Positions 16,961 to 26,617 of a DNA stretch of 64,000 bases are shown in pieces (positions within the stretch are counted from its first letter, which is position 1; each line of letters begins with the position of its first letter). The stretch comes from Polyangia bacterium. GTDB taxonomy: Bacteria > Myxococcota_A > Polyangia > Nannocystales > Nannocystaceae. Made by a program: the position numbers and the translations under genes. The notes beneath the pieces were generated by a model. It did no database searches. It was not told the origin of the DNA and worked only from the letters and a program-made list of their open reading frames with translations. The stretch is from contig JAUIKS010000003.1 in assembly GCA_030430565.1 (NCBI GenBank), forward strand, positions 186,001 to 250,000, in the 5' to 3' direction.

Positions 16961-18307
16961 TCAGCTGAACAGGTTCATCGTCTCGTCGTCCGCGATGTTG
17001 ATCGGGAACATCCGCGACATCTCGGCGTCGGTGATCCCGAGCACCTGCCGGAGGTTGGCGTGGATGTGCTTCGGCTCGATGTGAATGCCGTTCGCGTCGT
17101 CGACCGCCAGCGTGCTCGGGTTGACGCCGAGCGCGTTGTGTCGCTCGTCGCTGGCCCCGACCACGCGGTTGCCCTTGATGCCGGCGCCCATCAGCATGAC
17201 GCTGGTGATCGGCCAGTGGTCCTTGCCGTTGCCGTCGTTGTAGCCCGGGGTTCGCCCGAAGTCCGAGCCCATCATCACCACGACCTTGCCCCACACGCCC
17301 TGGCGCTGGGCCTCCTCGAACACGAAGTCCATGCCGCGGATGTCGTTGGCGAGCCGCGGGATCTGGTTCTGGTCGTGGTTGCCGTGGGTGTCGTGCCCGC
17401 CGGTGGTCAGCTGCGCCGAGGTGCAGATGCCGGCCTTGTAGGCCGCGATCGCGACCTGGACCTGGCGCTCGAAGCTGTTGTTCGAGAGCGGGTCGGGCAG
17501 GTACTCGGTGAGCTTCTTGAGCTCGTCGGCGCCGGAGCGGCCCGACCACATCAGGTCGAGCGCCTGCTGCGTGCGCGGCAGCAGCTCGGTCTGCTTGAGC
17601 TTGTTGTAGCGCTCCTCCTGCGCCGCCTTGATCATCTCGACCGCCGCGGCGGAGTGGAAGGTCGCCGCCGGCTCGGCGGTGTCGTAGCGATCCGGGTAGG
17701 CGATGCGCGCGAGCGCGTTGGTGTTGCCGCTGCGGGTGCGGGCGACGATCCCCATGGTCTCGTCGTAGGCGCCGAAGCTCATGAAGGTCATCGGCAGCGT
17801 CTTGCCCTGGACCGCGGAGTGCAGCGCCGCGAGGGCCGGGTAGCCCTCAGAGAGCCGCCCGCAGCACATGTGCCGCGTGCCGCCGTCGTGGCCGTTGGTG
17901 AGCATGTCGACGCCGTTGATGACGAGCAGCTTGTCGTAGTGCTTCTCGAAGAAGGTCGAGAACTGGTACGGCGCGTCCGCGTTGCCGTCGTTGAGCGGCG
18001 CGTAGCTGATGTTGCCGGCCGTCGCGATCTCGCCCGCCGAGAACGACTTGTTCATCACGGTGCCGTCGTTCTGGGCGTCCTCAAAGGACATGTTCGATGG
18101 GTAACCCTTCGGGTCACACAGCGAGGTCGGGTCCCAGCCGCCGCCGCAGTGAATCGTGATCAGCAGCGTGCCCGCGTAGGGCTCGATCTTGGTGGTCGGA
18201 GGGGGCAGCCAGAGCGTGCCGGGGCGGTTACGCGCGAACACGTAACCCGGCGTTGCAACGCCGAGTCCGGCGAGTGCCGCGAGCTTAAAGAACTTACGTC
18301 GATCCAT
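16961..18307 (-). CDS. DUF1501 family protein, Tat-exported
   Basis: 448 residues. The N-terminus DRRKFFKLAALAGLGVA carries a twin-arginine motif (RRKFFK) and a hydrophobic core, so Tat export is likely. The body matches DUF1501 proteins (alkaline-phosphatase-fold relatives of sulfatases): VMMGSDFGRTPGYNDGNGKD is the typical conserved block, with TGGHDTHGNHD and HWPI. GGAGG sits about 9 nt before the ATG at 18307. It follows the DUF1549/DUF1588-type cytochrome gene with a 19-bp gap, the usual two-gene arrangement, so both probably act together at the cell surface. The reaction is unknown. Confidence 0.9.
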   Translation of the reverse strand: MDRRKFFKLAALAGLGVATPGYVFARNRPGTLWLPPPTTKIEPYAGTLLITIHCGGGWDPTSLCDPKGYPSNMSFEDAQNDGTVMNKSFSAGEIATAGNISYAPLNDGNADAPYQFSTFFEKHYDKLLVINGVDMLTNGHDGGTRHMCCGRLSEGYPALAALHSAVQGKTLPMTFMSFGAYDETMGIVARTRSGNTNALARIAYPDRYDTAEPAATFHSAAAVEMIKAAQEERYNKLKQTELLPRTQQALDLMWSGRSGADELKKLTEYLPDPLSNNSFERQVQVAIAAYKAGICTSAQLTTGGHDTHGNHDQNQIPRLANDIRGMDFVFEEAQRQGVWGKVVVMMGSDFGRTPGYNDGNGKDHWPITSVMLMGAGIKGNRVVGASDERHNALGVNPSTLAVDDANGIHIEPKHIHANLRQVLGITDAEMSRMFPINIADDETMNLFS

Positions 18308-18326
18308 GGTAGCGATCCTCCGTCCC

Positions 18327-20618
18327 TTACTCGTGCAGGAACTTGTAGTCGGAAAGTAGGTATGTCATGACGGCCATCCACGCGCGGACGGTGTAGTTGC
18401 CGTCCTCTCGGATGCGCCGCGCCTCGGGCAGCGGCTCGCCGGTCCACCAGTCGTTCTCCGCGCGGCACTCGCCGGGCAGGTCGACGGGGTAGCCCTCCGC
18501 CTCGGAGGCGACGCCGGTCTTGCCGTCCTCCCAGACCGAGACGAAGAGGTTGTACGCGCGGTCGACCTCCTCGCTGTTGAGCGCGACCTGCTCGCCCAGC
18601 ACGTGCTTGTACAGGTACTGGATGTTGGCGCGGATCGAGTCGTTGACGACCGGGACCGCGAAGCCGTTCTCGTCCTCGGGCACGAACGAGGTCTCGACGA
18701 AGGGGAACAGCATGCGATCCGAGGGGTCCTTGGCGAAGTCGCGCGCCGTGGTCCAGCAGGCCATCTCCTGCGACATGCGGAACGCGATGTTCCACATGAG
18801 GCCGTTCGGCTCGTCGATGCGCTCGATGATCGAGTCGGAGTCGATACCGCCGTAGAAGATGCGGTACTCGTTGCTGCTCATCAGGTACTTCGTGCTGTCC
18901 GGGTTGTCCTGCCACGGGTAGCCGGTGACGGCCTCGACCTTGCGGTGGAGCCGCTCGGGCGTCAGCCACTTCGCGGTGCCGACATCAGCGATCTCGTGGA
19001 GCGTCGCCTCGTCGGTGCTCGTCGTGTTCTTCGCGCGGAAGTAGGAGGACTTGATGATCTCCTTGACGATCGTCTTGAGGTTGTAGCTGCTGCCGATGAA
19101 CTTCTCGACGATGTCGTCGAAGACCTGCTGCTGGACCTCGAAGGCCTTGATCTGCGCCGCGTAGGTCGGCGAGGAGGGGTCCTTCGGCTGGAGCAGCACG
19201 TCCTGGCCGGTGACGCCCTTGTACATGATCTGCACCATCGACAGCGCGAAGCGGCGGTCGTTGGCGATCTTCGGCCCGATCCACTGGAGCGCCGTGCTGT
19301 ACTCCGTGGGCGGCATGTTCTCGTCCTCGAAGCCGGTGAGCACCATGTCCGGGTACCAGCCGTCGGCGGGCGGGTTGTAGGCGCCGGTGATGTCCCAGTT
19401 CTGGAAGGCGCCCGCGATCGGGTCGATCGTCTGGTGGCAGCCCGAGCACTCGGGCGCGTTCATCGTCGGGTTGGTGTAGGTGACGATGCTGTCGGCGTTG
19501 ACCGGGCGCTCGCCGACGCGGAGGATGTCCGTCGCCAGGAAGAACTCCAGCGTCATCCGCGAGCGGTGGCGGTTGCGGTTCGTGACCGTCGTCGGGAAGC
19601 GGTTGAGCCACATCGACGAGGTGAGCACGCCGGCGTGCGGGATGCCGGGCAGCTCGTAGGTGTTGAGCTCCCAGGGGTCCGCGCCGCTGCCCTTGGGGTT
19701 CTGGCCGTAGGCCTGCGCGGCCGCGTCCGTCAGGACCGTGTACTTCGCGGTCAAGATCTCGGTGAACGGGATGTCGTTCTGGACGATGTAGGTGATGAGG
19801 TTGAGGGCCTCACGCGCGACGCCGACGTTGGTCAGGTAGCGCGCCTCGCCCTGCTGATCCTCGGGCAGCGACTCGTACCAGTAGAGGTTCGGGTACGTGT
19901 CGGTGCTGAGCAGGTCGAGCGCGTCCGAGTTCGGTAGGTAGCGGTCGGTGAGGAAGATGTCGTTCCAGATCTCGACGACGCGGGAGAGGAACTCTTCCTC
20001 CAGCATCACGGAGTCCAGCACCGGGTCGAGCGACTCGATCCCGAGGTCGCGCACCTGCTCGAGCTCCTCGCTGGTCGGCAGGCGCCCGCTGAGGGTGAGC
20101 GTCGCCTTGCGCAGCGTCTCGATCTCGTTCATCAGCTGCACGCCGCCGAAGAACTCGTCGGCGGTCGCGCTCGCGCCGTCGCAGTTCGGCGGGTTGTCGA
20201 TGCGCTCGATCAGGTCCTGGAGGACCTTGAACTCGTCGCTGCCCTTTTCGAAGCGCACGCCGCCCTCGTGGGTCGCGCCGTCCTCGGTGGGCTTCACGAG
20301 CAGGTAGGGCTTACCCTCGAACTCGATCTTGGCGAGGTTCTCGATGACCGCCAAGTTCTGCTCGATGTACCCGGGCCACTCCGCGCCGCGCAGGATGTAC
20401 TGCGTGTGCTTAGCGACGCCCTGCTCGTTGTGGCAGGACATGCAGTTGTTCTCGATCAACGGGAAGACCTCTTGCTTGAAGAATTCCTCGTTGGTGAGAC
20501 AGTCGTCTCCGCCGTTGCAGCCGGAGACGCCTAGCGAGAAGCCCGTCGCCGCGCACGCCATGATGGCGAGACTGGCGGCCCAGCTCCTCTTGTTTCTGTT
20601 GTTCGGCGAGATTGCCAT
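18327..20618 (-). CDS. Lipoprotein with c-type heme motifs and DUF1549/DUF1588-type domains
   Basis: 763 residues. Signal peptide with lipobox (SLGVSGC) near residue 34. A c-type heme motif CMSCH lies near residue 59. The segment TLSGRLPTSEELEQV and the following helices match DUF1549. A second heme motif, CSGCHQTIDP near residue 395, is the hallmark of DUF1588, and a C-terminal helical region may be DUF1585-like. AGGAG precedes ATG 20618. Partner of the DUF1501 protein downstream, 19 bp apart. Such pairs are common in planctomycetes and myxobacteria; an extracellular redox role on polymers is suspected but not proven. Confidence 0.88.
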   Translation of the reverse strand: MAISPNNRNKRSWAASLAIMACAATGFSLGVSGCNGGDDCLTNEEFFKQEVFPLIENNCMSCHNEQGVAKHTQYILRGAEWPGYIEQNLAVIENLAKIEFEGKPYLLVKPTEDGATHEGGVRFEKGSDEFKVLQDLIERIDNPPNCDGASATADEFFGGVQLMNEIETLRKATLTLSGRLPTSEELEQVRDLGIESLDPVLDSVMLEEEFLSRVVEIWNDIFLTDRYLPNSDALDLLSTDTYPNLYWYESLPEDQQGEARYLTNVGVAREALNLITYIVQNDIPFTEILTAKYTVLTDAAAQAYGQNPKGSGADPWELNTYELPGIPHAGVLTSSMWLNRFPTTVTNRNRHRSRMTLEFFLATDILRVGERPVNADSIVTYTNPTMNAPECSGCHQTIDPIAGAFQNWDITGAYNPPADGWYPDMVLTGFEDENMPPTEYSTALQWIGPKIANDRRFALSMVQIMYKGVTGQDVLLQPKDPSSPTYAAQIKAFEVQQQVFDDIVEKFIGSSYNLKTIVKEIIKSSYFRAKNTTSTDEATLHEIADVGTAKWLTPERLHRKVEAVTGYPWQDNPDSTKYLMSSNEYRIFYGGIDSDSIIERIDEPNGLMWNIAFRMSQEMACWTTARDFAKDPSDRMLFPFVETSFVPEDENGFAVPVVNDSIRANIQYLYKHVLGEQVALNSEEVDRAYNLFVSVWEDGKTGVASEAEGYPVDLPGECRAENDWWTGEPLPEARRIREDGNYTVRAWMAVMTYLLSDYKFLHE

Positions 20619-21120
20619 TCTTCGCTCCTAACCTCGTAGGTTACTGTAGGGAGAGCCCCTCGCGGCGGTGACCGTCGCTCCCACCACCACGACCTATGGT
20701 AGGCAGGTATACGGCGCGTCCGCAAGCGCGGGCGGCCTCGATTCTCGCGACGTTTTGATGTGCACGAAGGGCCAGATGTAGGTGTTGTAGGACTGGGGCC
20801 TGAGGCGCCCAGCTCGCTCGCCGACGCTGCGGAAGCCGCCAATTCGCAGAACTTCGGCTACGGGCGCGCAGCGCCCTTGTGGGCCGAGGCGCTCGGGCCG
20901 GTCGCCGTCCGGCGAGATCGGCCCAGCGGGCGGTGTGGCATACACCCCCCGCGCATTCTCGCGTCGGCGCGGCGGTCACTGTCACGATGGCGCGCGCGCT
21001 CGCGCGACGAGCTGGGGGCGCGCGCCAACAGTCTTAAGAGACATATTGAATGTACACGCCGCGCGAGCCCCCACCGCCGCGCGAGCGCGGCGCTGAGCGC
21101 GAGCGCGTCGCGGGCGGGGC
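20619..21120. other. 502-bp intergenic region
   Basis: Holds the upstream region of the cytochrome-type lipoprotein gene (reverse strand, AGGAG at about 20629-20633 and a TACAGT hexamer near 20645) and the 3' flank of the ZU5/EGF lipoprotein gene. An AT-richer island with TATTGAAT lies near 21045. I see no convincing gene; the short open frames have shadow-like composition. Confidence 0.4.
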
Positions 21121-22389
21121 TCAGGGTCCGGTCGTGTCCGTGTCGCCGGTGGTCGCCATGTCGTCGGTCGTGCTGGAGGTCGACATGTCCATGCCGGTCG
21201 TGGTGCTCGGGTCGGGCATCGTGGTGCTCGGGTCGGGCATCGTGGTGCTCGGGTCCGGCTCCGTGGTGCTCGGGTCCGGCTCCGTGGTGCTCGGGTCCGG
21301 CTCGCCCTGGCATTGGCCCGAGCCGAAGTCACAGTCCTGCCCGTCCGGGCAGTTCCCGCAGCTGCCGCCGCAGCTGTCGCTGCCGCACTGAAGCCCGTCG
21401 CACTGGGGGACGCAGTTGCAGCGCAGCGGGTCATCGGGGTTGTTCGCGTAGCCCTCGTTGCAGTTGCAGACCGGGGTGTCGCCGCTCGGCGTGCAGGTGC
21501 CGTAGCCGGAGCAGCTGACCTGGAAGCAGGGCCCCGTCTGGAAGCCGAAGTAGCCGACCCGCGTGGCGAACTGGCCGACGCCGATGTCGACCGCGACCGC
21601 GACCGGCGCGTCGGTCTTGCCGATGAGGAAGGGGATGACCTCGAAGGAGACGCTCGGCGCGGTCGGCGAGACCGAGGCCGTCACGGCCCCGTTGATGCAG
21701 CCGCCGGTGACCAGCGCGCCCTGGACGTTCTCGATCTTGAAGCCGCAGTGCGTCGTGTTCTCGTCGTTGTCGTTGAGCGGGCGGTTGTAGTTCCCGTCCA
21801 TGTCGTAGGCGGTCAACACGATGTCGAAGGCCGTCGACGCCACGGTCGGCGTGATCTGCATCTGGACGATGTCGACGAAGGTGTTGCTCGCGTTGACCTC
21901 GCTCGGGAGCTGCGACAGCATCGGCATGTCGACGGTGCCCTTGGCCTTGCCCGCCGTGCCCATGCCGATCACGCCGGTGCGCAGGAAGTGGCCGACGCCG
22001 TCCTCTCCCACAGTGGCGTAGGCCGTGATCCGATCGCGCACCTCGTGCAGCAGCGCGGGGTTCTCGGTGCTGCCGCCGGGCTCGTAGACGGCCTCCGCGG
22101 GGATCCGGAAGACTACATCCGGGGTGAGCTCGTACGCCTTCTCGGTCGCGCTGTAGTCGTCGGCCGAGAGGTCTTTGTCGATCTTGGAGAGGTTGAACGC
22201 GCGCTCTTTCGTGAGCGCGCCGGGCGGGATCGTCACGGTCAGCTTGCCGGCCTGCAGCGTGCCGCCGTCCGGCCCGATCGGGGTCCCCTCGCCGTCGCCG
22301 CAGGCGGCGCAGAGCGTCGCGCCGAGCAGCGTGACGCCGAGCAGCGAGGTCGTACGCGCGGACTGAGAGCCGGAATTTCTAAGGGCCAT
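21121..22389 (-). CDS. Secreted lipoprotein with ZU5-like and EGF-like domains and EPDPSTT repeats
   Basis: 422 residues. Lipobox LCAACG near residue 30. Residues about 35-60 (GGTLQAGKLTVTIPPGAL) match the start of a ZU5-like beta-domain. A Cys-rich part (about 275-350) has the spacing of EGF-like modules (CSGYGTCTPSGDTPVC, CNCNEGY), followed by a Gly/Cys segment. Five heptads of (E/M)PDPSTT then make a stalk before a Thr/Met/Asp-rich end. TAGAAT ends 8 nt before ATG 22389, so the message is probably leaderless. A surface-displayed adhesive or structural protein is likely. Confidence 0.8.
   Translation of the reverse strand: MALRNSGSQSARTTSLLGVTLLGATLCAACGDGEGTPIGPDGGTLQAGKLTVTIPPGALTKERAFNLSKIDKDLSADDYSATEKAYELTPDVVFRIPAEAVYEPGGSTENPALLHEVRDRITAYATVGEDGVGHFLRTGVIGMGTAGKAKGTVDMPMLSQLPSEVNASNTFVDIVQMQITPTVASTAFDIVLTAYDMDGNYNRPLNDNDENTTHCGFKIENVQGALVTGGCINGAVTASVSPTAPSVSFEVIPFLIGKTDAPVAVAVDIGVGQFATRVGYFGFQTGPCFQVSCSGYGTCTPSGDTPVCNCNEGYANNPDDPLRCNCVPQCDGLQCGSDSCGGSCGNCPDGQDCDFGSGQCQGEPDPSTTEPDPSTTEPDPSTTMPDPSTTMPDPSTTTGMDMSTSSTTDDMATTGDTDTTGP
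21199..21303 (-). repeat. 21-bp tandem repeat, five copies, coding for PDPSTT units
   Basis: In-frame minisatellite in the lipoprotein gene; each 21-bp unit encodes one heptad. Copies differ only at the codon giving Glu or Met, so the copy number is probably variable between strains. Confidence 0.75.
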
Positions 22390-22397
22390 GGCCCAAG

Positions 22398-22403
22398 ATT
22401 CTA
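22398..22403 (-). promoter_or_regulatory. -10 element, leaderless start
   Basis: On the reverse strand TAGAAT ends 8 nt before ATG 22389. Confidence 0.5.
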
Positions 22404-22446
22404 CCGCAGGCGCCCTGCTCGACGAAGCGGCAAAACCGGGCTCTCG

Positions 22447-23190
22447 CTACGGCTCGCTGAGGTCCACAAGCCACACGCGCTCCGGCCGATCAGGGCTGCT
22501 TGCAGAAGCAGGTTCATGGAGCACGACATGTACGAGGTCGACCCACGCCGCGCAGTTGTCGAGGATCCACGCGTCGCTCGTCGAGACCGCGCCGCCCGAG
22601 CGAACGAGCTCCTGGTCGGGGTTGTTGACGAGCCGCGCGTCCCATGGCCAGCCGTGCTCGGCGGCGAGCTCGAGCAGCCGAGCGCGTAAGCGACCGCTGT
22701 TGGAGACGGGGCGATCGAGGTACCAGGTGACCGGCCCGACGCCCGCTGTGGTCAACCAACCTCCGATGACCCGCGCGGCGGCGCCTGTCTCGGCGACCAT
22801 CCGGTAGGTCCCGTGCACGCTCGCTAGATCTCGATGCGCGCGGTCTCGTCCGATGAACACGAAGCCGCCCGAGAGCAGTGACTCGACCGTGATCAGCAGG
22901 TTGAAGCCGTCGATCGCGAGCGGCTGCCCGGCGAGCGAAGAGAGCGCGACGCGTCTGCTCGCGCGCGCGTCGCGAGCCGCGTCGGAGCAGGCGTTGCGCG
23001 TCACCGCCTTGCGCTGGCGCGCGGTCAGGTTGTGGCGATCCCCGACGAGCTTGAGCGCGGAATTGTCGGCGTAGCCGCGGGTCAGCAACCACGAGAGCTC
23101 GGAGACGGCGCGGCGCAGCGCGGGGTGACGCTCACGAGCGAACAGCGCGTGATCGCGAGGGTGTTGACCGCGGTGTCTGCGATCGTTCAT
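22447..23190 (-). CDS. DUF434 domain protein (PIN-like fold)
   Basis: 247 residues. The conserved blocks of DUF434 are plain: [23 protein letters not shown] near the N-terminus, then [19 protein letters not shown] and [13 protein letters not shown], and a C-terminal DUF5616-type region with acidic residues ([27 protein letters not shown]). The acidic positions resemble a PIN-like nuclease site, but activity has not been shown for the family as far as I know. Cytoplasmic. Divergent from the NAD salvage operon with about 108 bp between the starts. Confidence 0.88.
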   Translation of the reverse strand: MNDRRHRGQHPRDHALFARERHPALRRAVSELSWLLTRGYADNSALKLVGDRHNLTARQRKAVTRNACSDAARDARASRRVALSSLAGQPLAIDGFNLLITVESLLSGGFVFIGRDRAHRDLASVHGTYRMVAETGAAARVIGGWLTTAGVGPVTWYLDRPVSNSGRLRARLLELAAEHGWPWDARLVNNPDQELVRSGGAVSTSDAWILDNCAAWVDLVHVVLHEPASASSPDRPERVWLVDLSEP

Positions 23191-23223
23191 GGCGGAGATC
23201 TCGGAGCGTGGCGCTCGTCCACA

Positions 23224-23238
23224 GTGTACTCTCTACAC
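23224..23238. promoter_or_regulatory. Palindrome GTGTA-N5-TACAC in the divergent DUF434/pncB region
   Basis: Perfect 5-bp arms around CTCTC, 61 bp upstream of pncB ATG. The operon encodes NrtR, which normally autoregulates NAD genes, so this is a candidate NrtR operator; that assignment is inference. Confidence 0.4.
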
Positions 23239-23298
23239 CTTCGCGCGGTCGTCCGCGCGACCGCGCTCGCGCACCTCTCCATCGCGGAAAGTCTCGTC

Positions 23299-24813
23299 AT
23301 GGTCCAACACGCTGACGCTACGGACGAGCCCGCCGGCTCCTCCCGATACCCTGAGCTGCACGGGCACTCGCTCGCGCTGCTCACCGATCTCTACCAGCTC
23401 ACGATGGCGCACGGCTACTGGAAGCTCGGCCGCGCCGAGCACGAGGCCGCGTTCCACCTGTTCTTTCGGCGCAACCCGTTTAAGGGCGGATACACGATCG
23501 CGGCGGGCCTCGAGCAGGCGCTCGCCTACCTCGAGCGCTTGCGGTTTCGCGCCGAGGAGCTCGAGTACCTCGCGGGGCTCACCGGCAATGACGGGCAGCC
23601 GCTGTTCGAGGCCGGCTTCCTCGACTACCTCGCCGAGCTGCGCTTCTCCTGCGACGTCGACGCGATCCCGGAGGGCACGGTGGTGTTCCCGCACGAGCCG
23701 CTGCTGCGCGTCCGCGGGCCGATCTTGCAGTGCCAGATCATCGAGACGCCGCTGCTCAACATGATCAACTTCGCGACCTTGATCGCGACGAAGGCGGCGA
23801 GGATCTGCGCGTCCGCGCGTGGTGAGCCGGTCCTCGAGTTCGGGCTCCGGCGCGCGCAGGGGGTCGACGGCGCGCTCGCGGCCACCCGCGCGGCCTACGT
23901 CGGCGGCTGCGCGGCGACTTCGAATTGCCTCGCGGGCAAGCTGTTCGGGATCCCGGTCAAGGGCACGCACGCGCACAGCTGGGTGATGTCCTTCGACGAT
24001 GAGCTCGAGTCCTTCGCCTCGTACGCGCGCGCGCTGCCGAACAACTGCGTGTTCCTCGTCGACACCTACGACACCGCCGAGGGGGTCAAGAAGGCGATCG
24101 AGATCGGGCGGTGGCTGCGGGAGCGCGGCCACGAGATGGTCGGCGTTCGCCTCGACTCGGGCGACCTCGGCGCGCTCAGCATCGAGGCGCGCGCGCTGCT
24201 CGACGCGGCGGGTTTTCCAGACGCGTCGATCGTGGCGAGCAATGACCTCGATGAGTACCGGATCGACGCGCTCAAGCGCGCCGGCGCGACGATCGGCGTG
24301 TGGGGCGTGGGCACTCGGCTGGCGACCGCCTACGATCAGCCGGCGCTCGGCGGCGTCTACAAGCTCGCGGCGATCCGCGCGGGCGCGGAGGCGCCGTGGC
24401 AATACCGCGTCAAGCTGTCGGAGCAGGCGATCAAGGTCTCCAACCCCGGGCTGCAGCAGGTGCGTCGATTCTCGCGCGCGGGCGCCCCGGTCGGCGACCT
24501 GATCTATGAGGTCGATCGCGGCCCGGGGCGGGTCGGCAACAGCCTGCGCGATCCCGAGCTCGAGATCTCGCTCGACGATGACTCGCTCGAGTGCGAGGAC
24601 CTGCTGGTGCCGGTGGTCCGGGGAGGCCGGGGCGTCTACGAGGCGCCGCCGCTCTCGCAGGTGCGCGCGCGCACGCTCGCCCAGCTCGCGTCCTTTGATC
24701 CCGGCGTCCGCAGTCACGAGGAGCCGTCGGCGTACCCGGTCGGCCTCGAGCGCGCGCTGCAGGCGCTCAAGGATGAGTTGATCGCGCGGGCGCGCGGGCG
24801 CGCGGACGGGTGA
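23299..24813 (+). CDS. pncB: Nicotinate phosphoribosyltransferase
   Basis: 504 residues from ATG 23299; upstream in-frame codons overlap the divergent DUF434 gene and are unlikely. It makes nicotinate mononucleotide from nicotinate and PRPP, the entry step of the Preiss-Handler route. Seen: the N-terminal [28 protein letters not shown] (the phosphoribosyl-handling block), GTHAHSWVM with the conserved His, and [12 protein letters not shown]. It overlaps the nrtR gene by 4 nt (GTGA) and is the first gene of a pncB-nrtR-pncA operon. Confidence 0.95.
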   Translation: MVQHADATDEPAGSSRYPELHGHSLALLTDLYQLTMAHGYWKLGRAEHEAAFHLFFRRNPFKGGYTIAAGLEQALAYLERLRFRAEELEYLAGLTGNDGQPLFEAGFLDYLAELRFSCDVDAIPEGTVVFPHEPLLRVRGPILQCQIIETPLLNMINFATLIATKAARICASARGEPVLEFGLRRAQGVDGALAATRAAYVGGCAATSNCLAGKLFGIPVKGTHAHSWVMSFDDELESFASYARALPNNCVFLVDTYDTAEGVKKAIEIGRWLRERGHEMVGVRLDSGDLGALSIEARALLDAAGFPDASIVASNDLDEYRIDALKRAGATIGVWGVGTRLATAYDQPALGGVYKLAAIRAGAEAPWQYRVKLSEQAIKVSNPGLQQVRRFSRAGAPVGDLIYEVDRGPGRVGNSLRDPELEISLDDDSLECEDLLVPVVRGGRGVYEAPPLSQVRARTLAQLASFDPGVRSHEEPSAYPVGLERALQALKDELIARARGRADG

Positions 24814-25508
24814 AGGGCGAGGCGCACGAGCTGCCCGCGTCGTCGATCGCCGTCACGGTCGACTGCGTGGTCTTCGGGATCGACGCGACCGCGCTCAAGG
24901 TCCTGTTCATCGAGCGCGCGCTCGAGCCCTTCGCGGGCTCGTGGGCGCTGCCGGGCGGCTTCGTGCGCCCGGGCGAGAGCCTCGAGCAGGCCGCGCGGCG
25001 AGAGCTGTCAGAGGAGGCAGGTGTCTCAAAGGTCTTCCTCGAGCAGCTCTACACCTTCGGCGAGCTCGGCCGAGACCCGCGCGGTCAGATCATCTCGGTC
25101 GCCTACTACGCGCTCGTGCGGCTCTCGGACCACCGCGTCCGCGCGGCGACCGACGCGCGCCAGGCCGCGTGGTTCTCGGTGCATGAGCACCCGACGCTGG
25201 CCTTCGATCATCAAGAGATCGTCGACGTCGCCTACCGCCGGCTGCAGGGTAAGGTCCGCTACCAGCCGATCGGCTTTGAGCTGCTGCCCCGCAAGTTCAC
25301 GCTCTCGCAGCTGCAGCGGCTCTACGAGATCGTGCTGGAGCGCGCGCTCGACAAGCGCAACTTTCGAAAGAAGATCCTGGCGATGAAGCTGCTGGTGGAG
25401 CTCGACGAGTTTGAGCAGGGCGTCGCCCATCGCGCGGCTCGCCTGTATCGTTTTGACGAGCGCCGCTACCGGCGGTTGGTCAAGCGCGGCTTCAATTTTG
25501 AGATTTAG
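24810..25508 (+). CDS. nrtR: NrtR-family Nudix transcriptional regulator of NAD metabolism
   Basis: 232 residues from GTG 24810, overlapping the pncB stop. N-terminal Nudix fold (about 10-145) with a full Nudix box ([12 protein letters not shown]...RELSEEAGV), so hydrolase activity may remain, unlike many NrtRs. C-terminal winged helix (about 155-232, [20 protein letters not shown]...RNFRKKIL) typical of NrtR. NrtR proteins repress NAD synthesis and salvage genes and sense ADP-ribose. Placement between pncB and pncA supports this. The intact box could also mean an ADP-ribose or NAD-related pyrophosphatase. Confidence 0.9.
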   Translation: MKGEAHELPASSIAVTVDCVVFGIDATALKVLFIERALEPFAGSWALPGGFVRPGESLEQAARRELSEEAGVSKVFLEQLYTFGELGRDPRGQIISVAYYALVRLSDHRVRAATDARQAAWFSVHEHPTLAFDHQEIVDVAYRRLQGKVRYQPIGFELLPRKFTLSQLQRLYEIVLERALDKRNFRKKILAMKLLVELDEFEQGVAHRAARLYRFDERRYRRLVKRGFNFEI

Positions 25509-25531
25509 CGGCTGATCGCGCGGGGGCGCTG

Positions 25532-25537
25532 TATCAT
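25532..25537 (+). promoter_or_regulatory. -10 element, leaderless start for pncA
   Basis: TATCAT ends 8 nt before ATG 25546, in the 37-bp gap after nrtR, so pncA may have its own promoter in addition to read-through. Confidence 0.5.
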
Positions 25538-25545
25538 TCAAACCG

Positions 25546-26184
25546 ATGCGCGCGCTGATCCTCGTCGACCTGCAGAATGACTTCATGCCTGGGGGCGCGC
25601 TCGCGGTCCCCGACGGCGACGCGGTGGTCCCGGTCGCCAACGCGCTCGCGGCATCGTCGACCTACGCGCACGTGATCGCCACACAGGACTGGCACCCGGC
25701 AGATCACGGGAGCTTCGCCGCCAATCACGCCGGCCGCTCGCCCGGAGAGCAGATCGAGCTGCACGGGCTCGCGCAGGTCCTGTGGCCTGTTCACTGCGTT
25801 CAGGAGACCCGCGGGGCGGCCTTCGTCGACACGCTCGAGGCGTCACGCGTGACCAAGGTGTTCTTTAAGGGGACCGACCCGACCGTCGACTCCTACAGCG
25901 GGTTCTTTGACAATGGGCAGCGCAAGGCCACGGGGCTCGGCGCCTTTCTAAAGGATCAAGGAGTGAACGCGGTCGACGTGCTCGGCCTCGCCACGGACTA
26001 CTGCGTGAAGTTCACGGCCCTCGACGCGGCGCGCCTGGGCTTCGCGACGCGCCTCGTCGTCGATGGCTGCCGCGGCGTGAACCTGTCCGAAGGAGACAGC
26101 GAGCGCGCCGTCGCGGAGATGCGCGCGGCCGGCGTTGAGGTCGTCGAGAGCGACGCGCTGCTGGCCGCCGGCGCGCGCGACTGA
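25546..26184 (+). CDS. pncA: Nicotinamidase
   Basis: 212 residues. Converts nicotinamide to nicotinate and ammonia, feeding PncB. Catalytic triad visible: Asp in LVDLQNDF, Lys in FFKGTDP, Cys in GLATDYCVKFTA. Metal site: TQDWHPADH. The length is normal for the family. Third gene of the NAD salvage operon. Confidence 0.96.
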   Translation: MRALILVDLQNDFMPGGALAVPDGDAVVPVANALAASSTYAHVIATQDWHPADHGSFAANHAGRSPGEQIELHGLAQVLWPVHCVQETRGAAFVDTLEASRVTKVFFKGTDPTVDSYSGFFDNGQRKATGLGAFLKDQGVNAVDVLGLATDYCVKFTALDAARLGFATRLVVDGCRGVNLSEGDSERAVAEMRAAGVEVVESDALLAAGARD

Positions 26185-26617
26185 GCCGTCGGCGCGAGGA
26201 GGTCGCGGGGCGATCCGGCGGGATCGGCGTCGCGCGCCTGTATCCATCAATGATCGCGCGACTTTGGTTTTCGCTCACTGCGCGACGGATTTCGCACCAC
26301 GTGGGCATTGTCGACCGTGATGCGCGCGGATGTCTCAAGCTACCTGTTCGTTAAGGCAGCTATTTGGGCGAGGCGGCGGGCTGGATGTGACGAAAACGGC
26401 GAGCTGTCGTCGCGGCGAGGCCGCGGCGCGCGCTCGCGGACCGCGAGCCAACAAAGAATTTTTCTTGAAGTCAGAAAACAGGGGGTTCAAGGTGTCCTAA
26501 GTAGCAAACTCGGACGACCGTGCGCTGTCTGCGGAACCCAAGCAACTCCCGCGACGCGAGGCGAGGCCGAAGCCCAGGCGCACGATAGACTTCCAAGCAC
26601 ACGGGATTGTACTGACG
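26185..26617. other. 433-bp intergenic region
   Basis: Upstream region of the vWA lipoprotein gene. It has an AT-richer patch near 26450-26490 with an inverted repeat TTGAA (26465-26469) and TTCAA (26486-26490), and a TAGACT hexamer near 26586. No convincing gene or RNA is seen. Confidence 0.35.
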
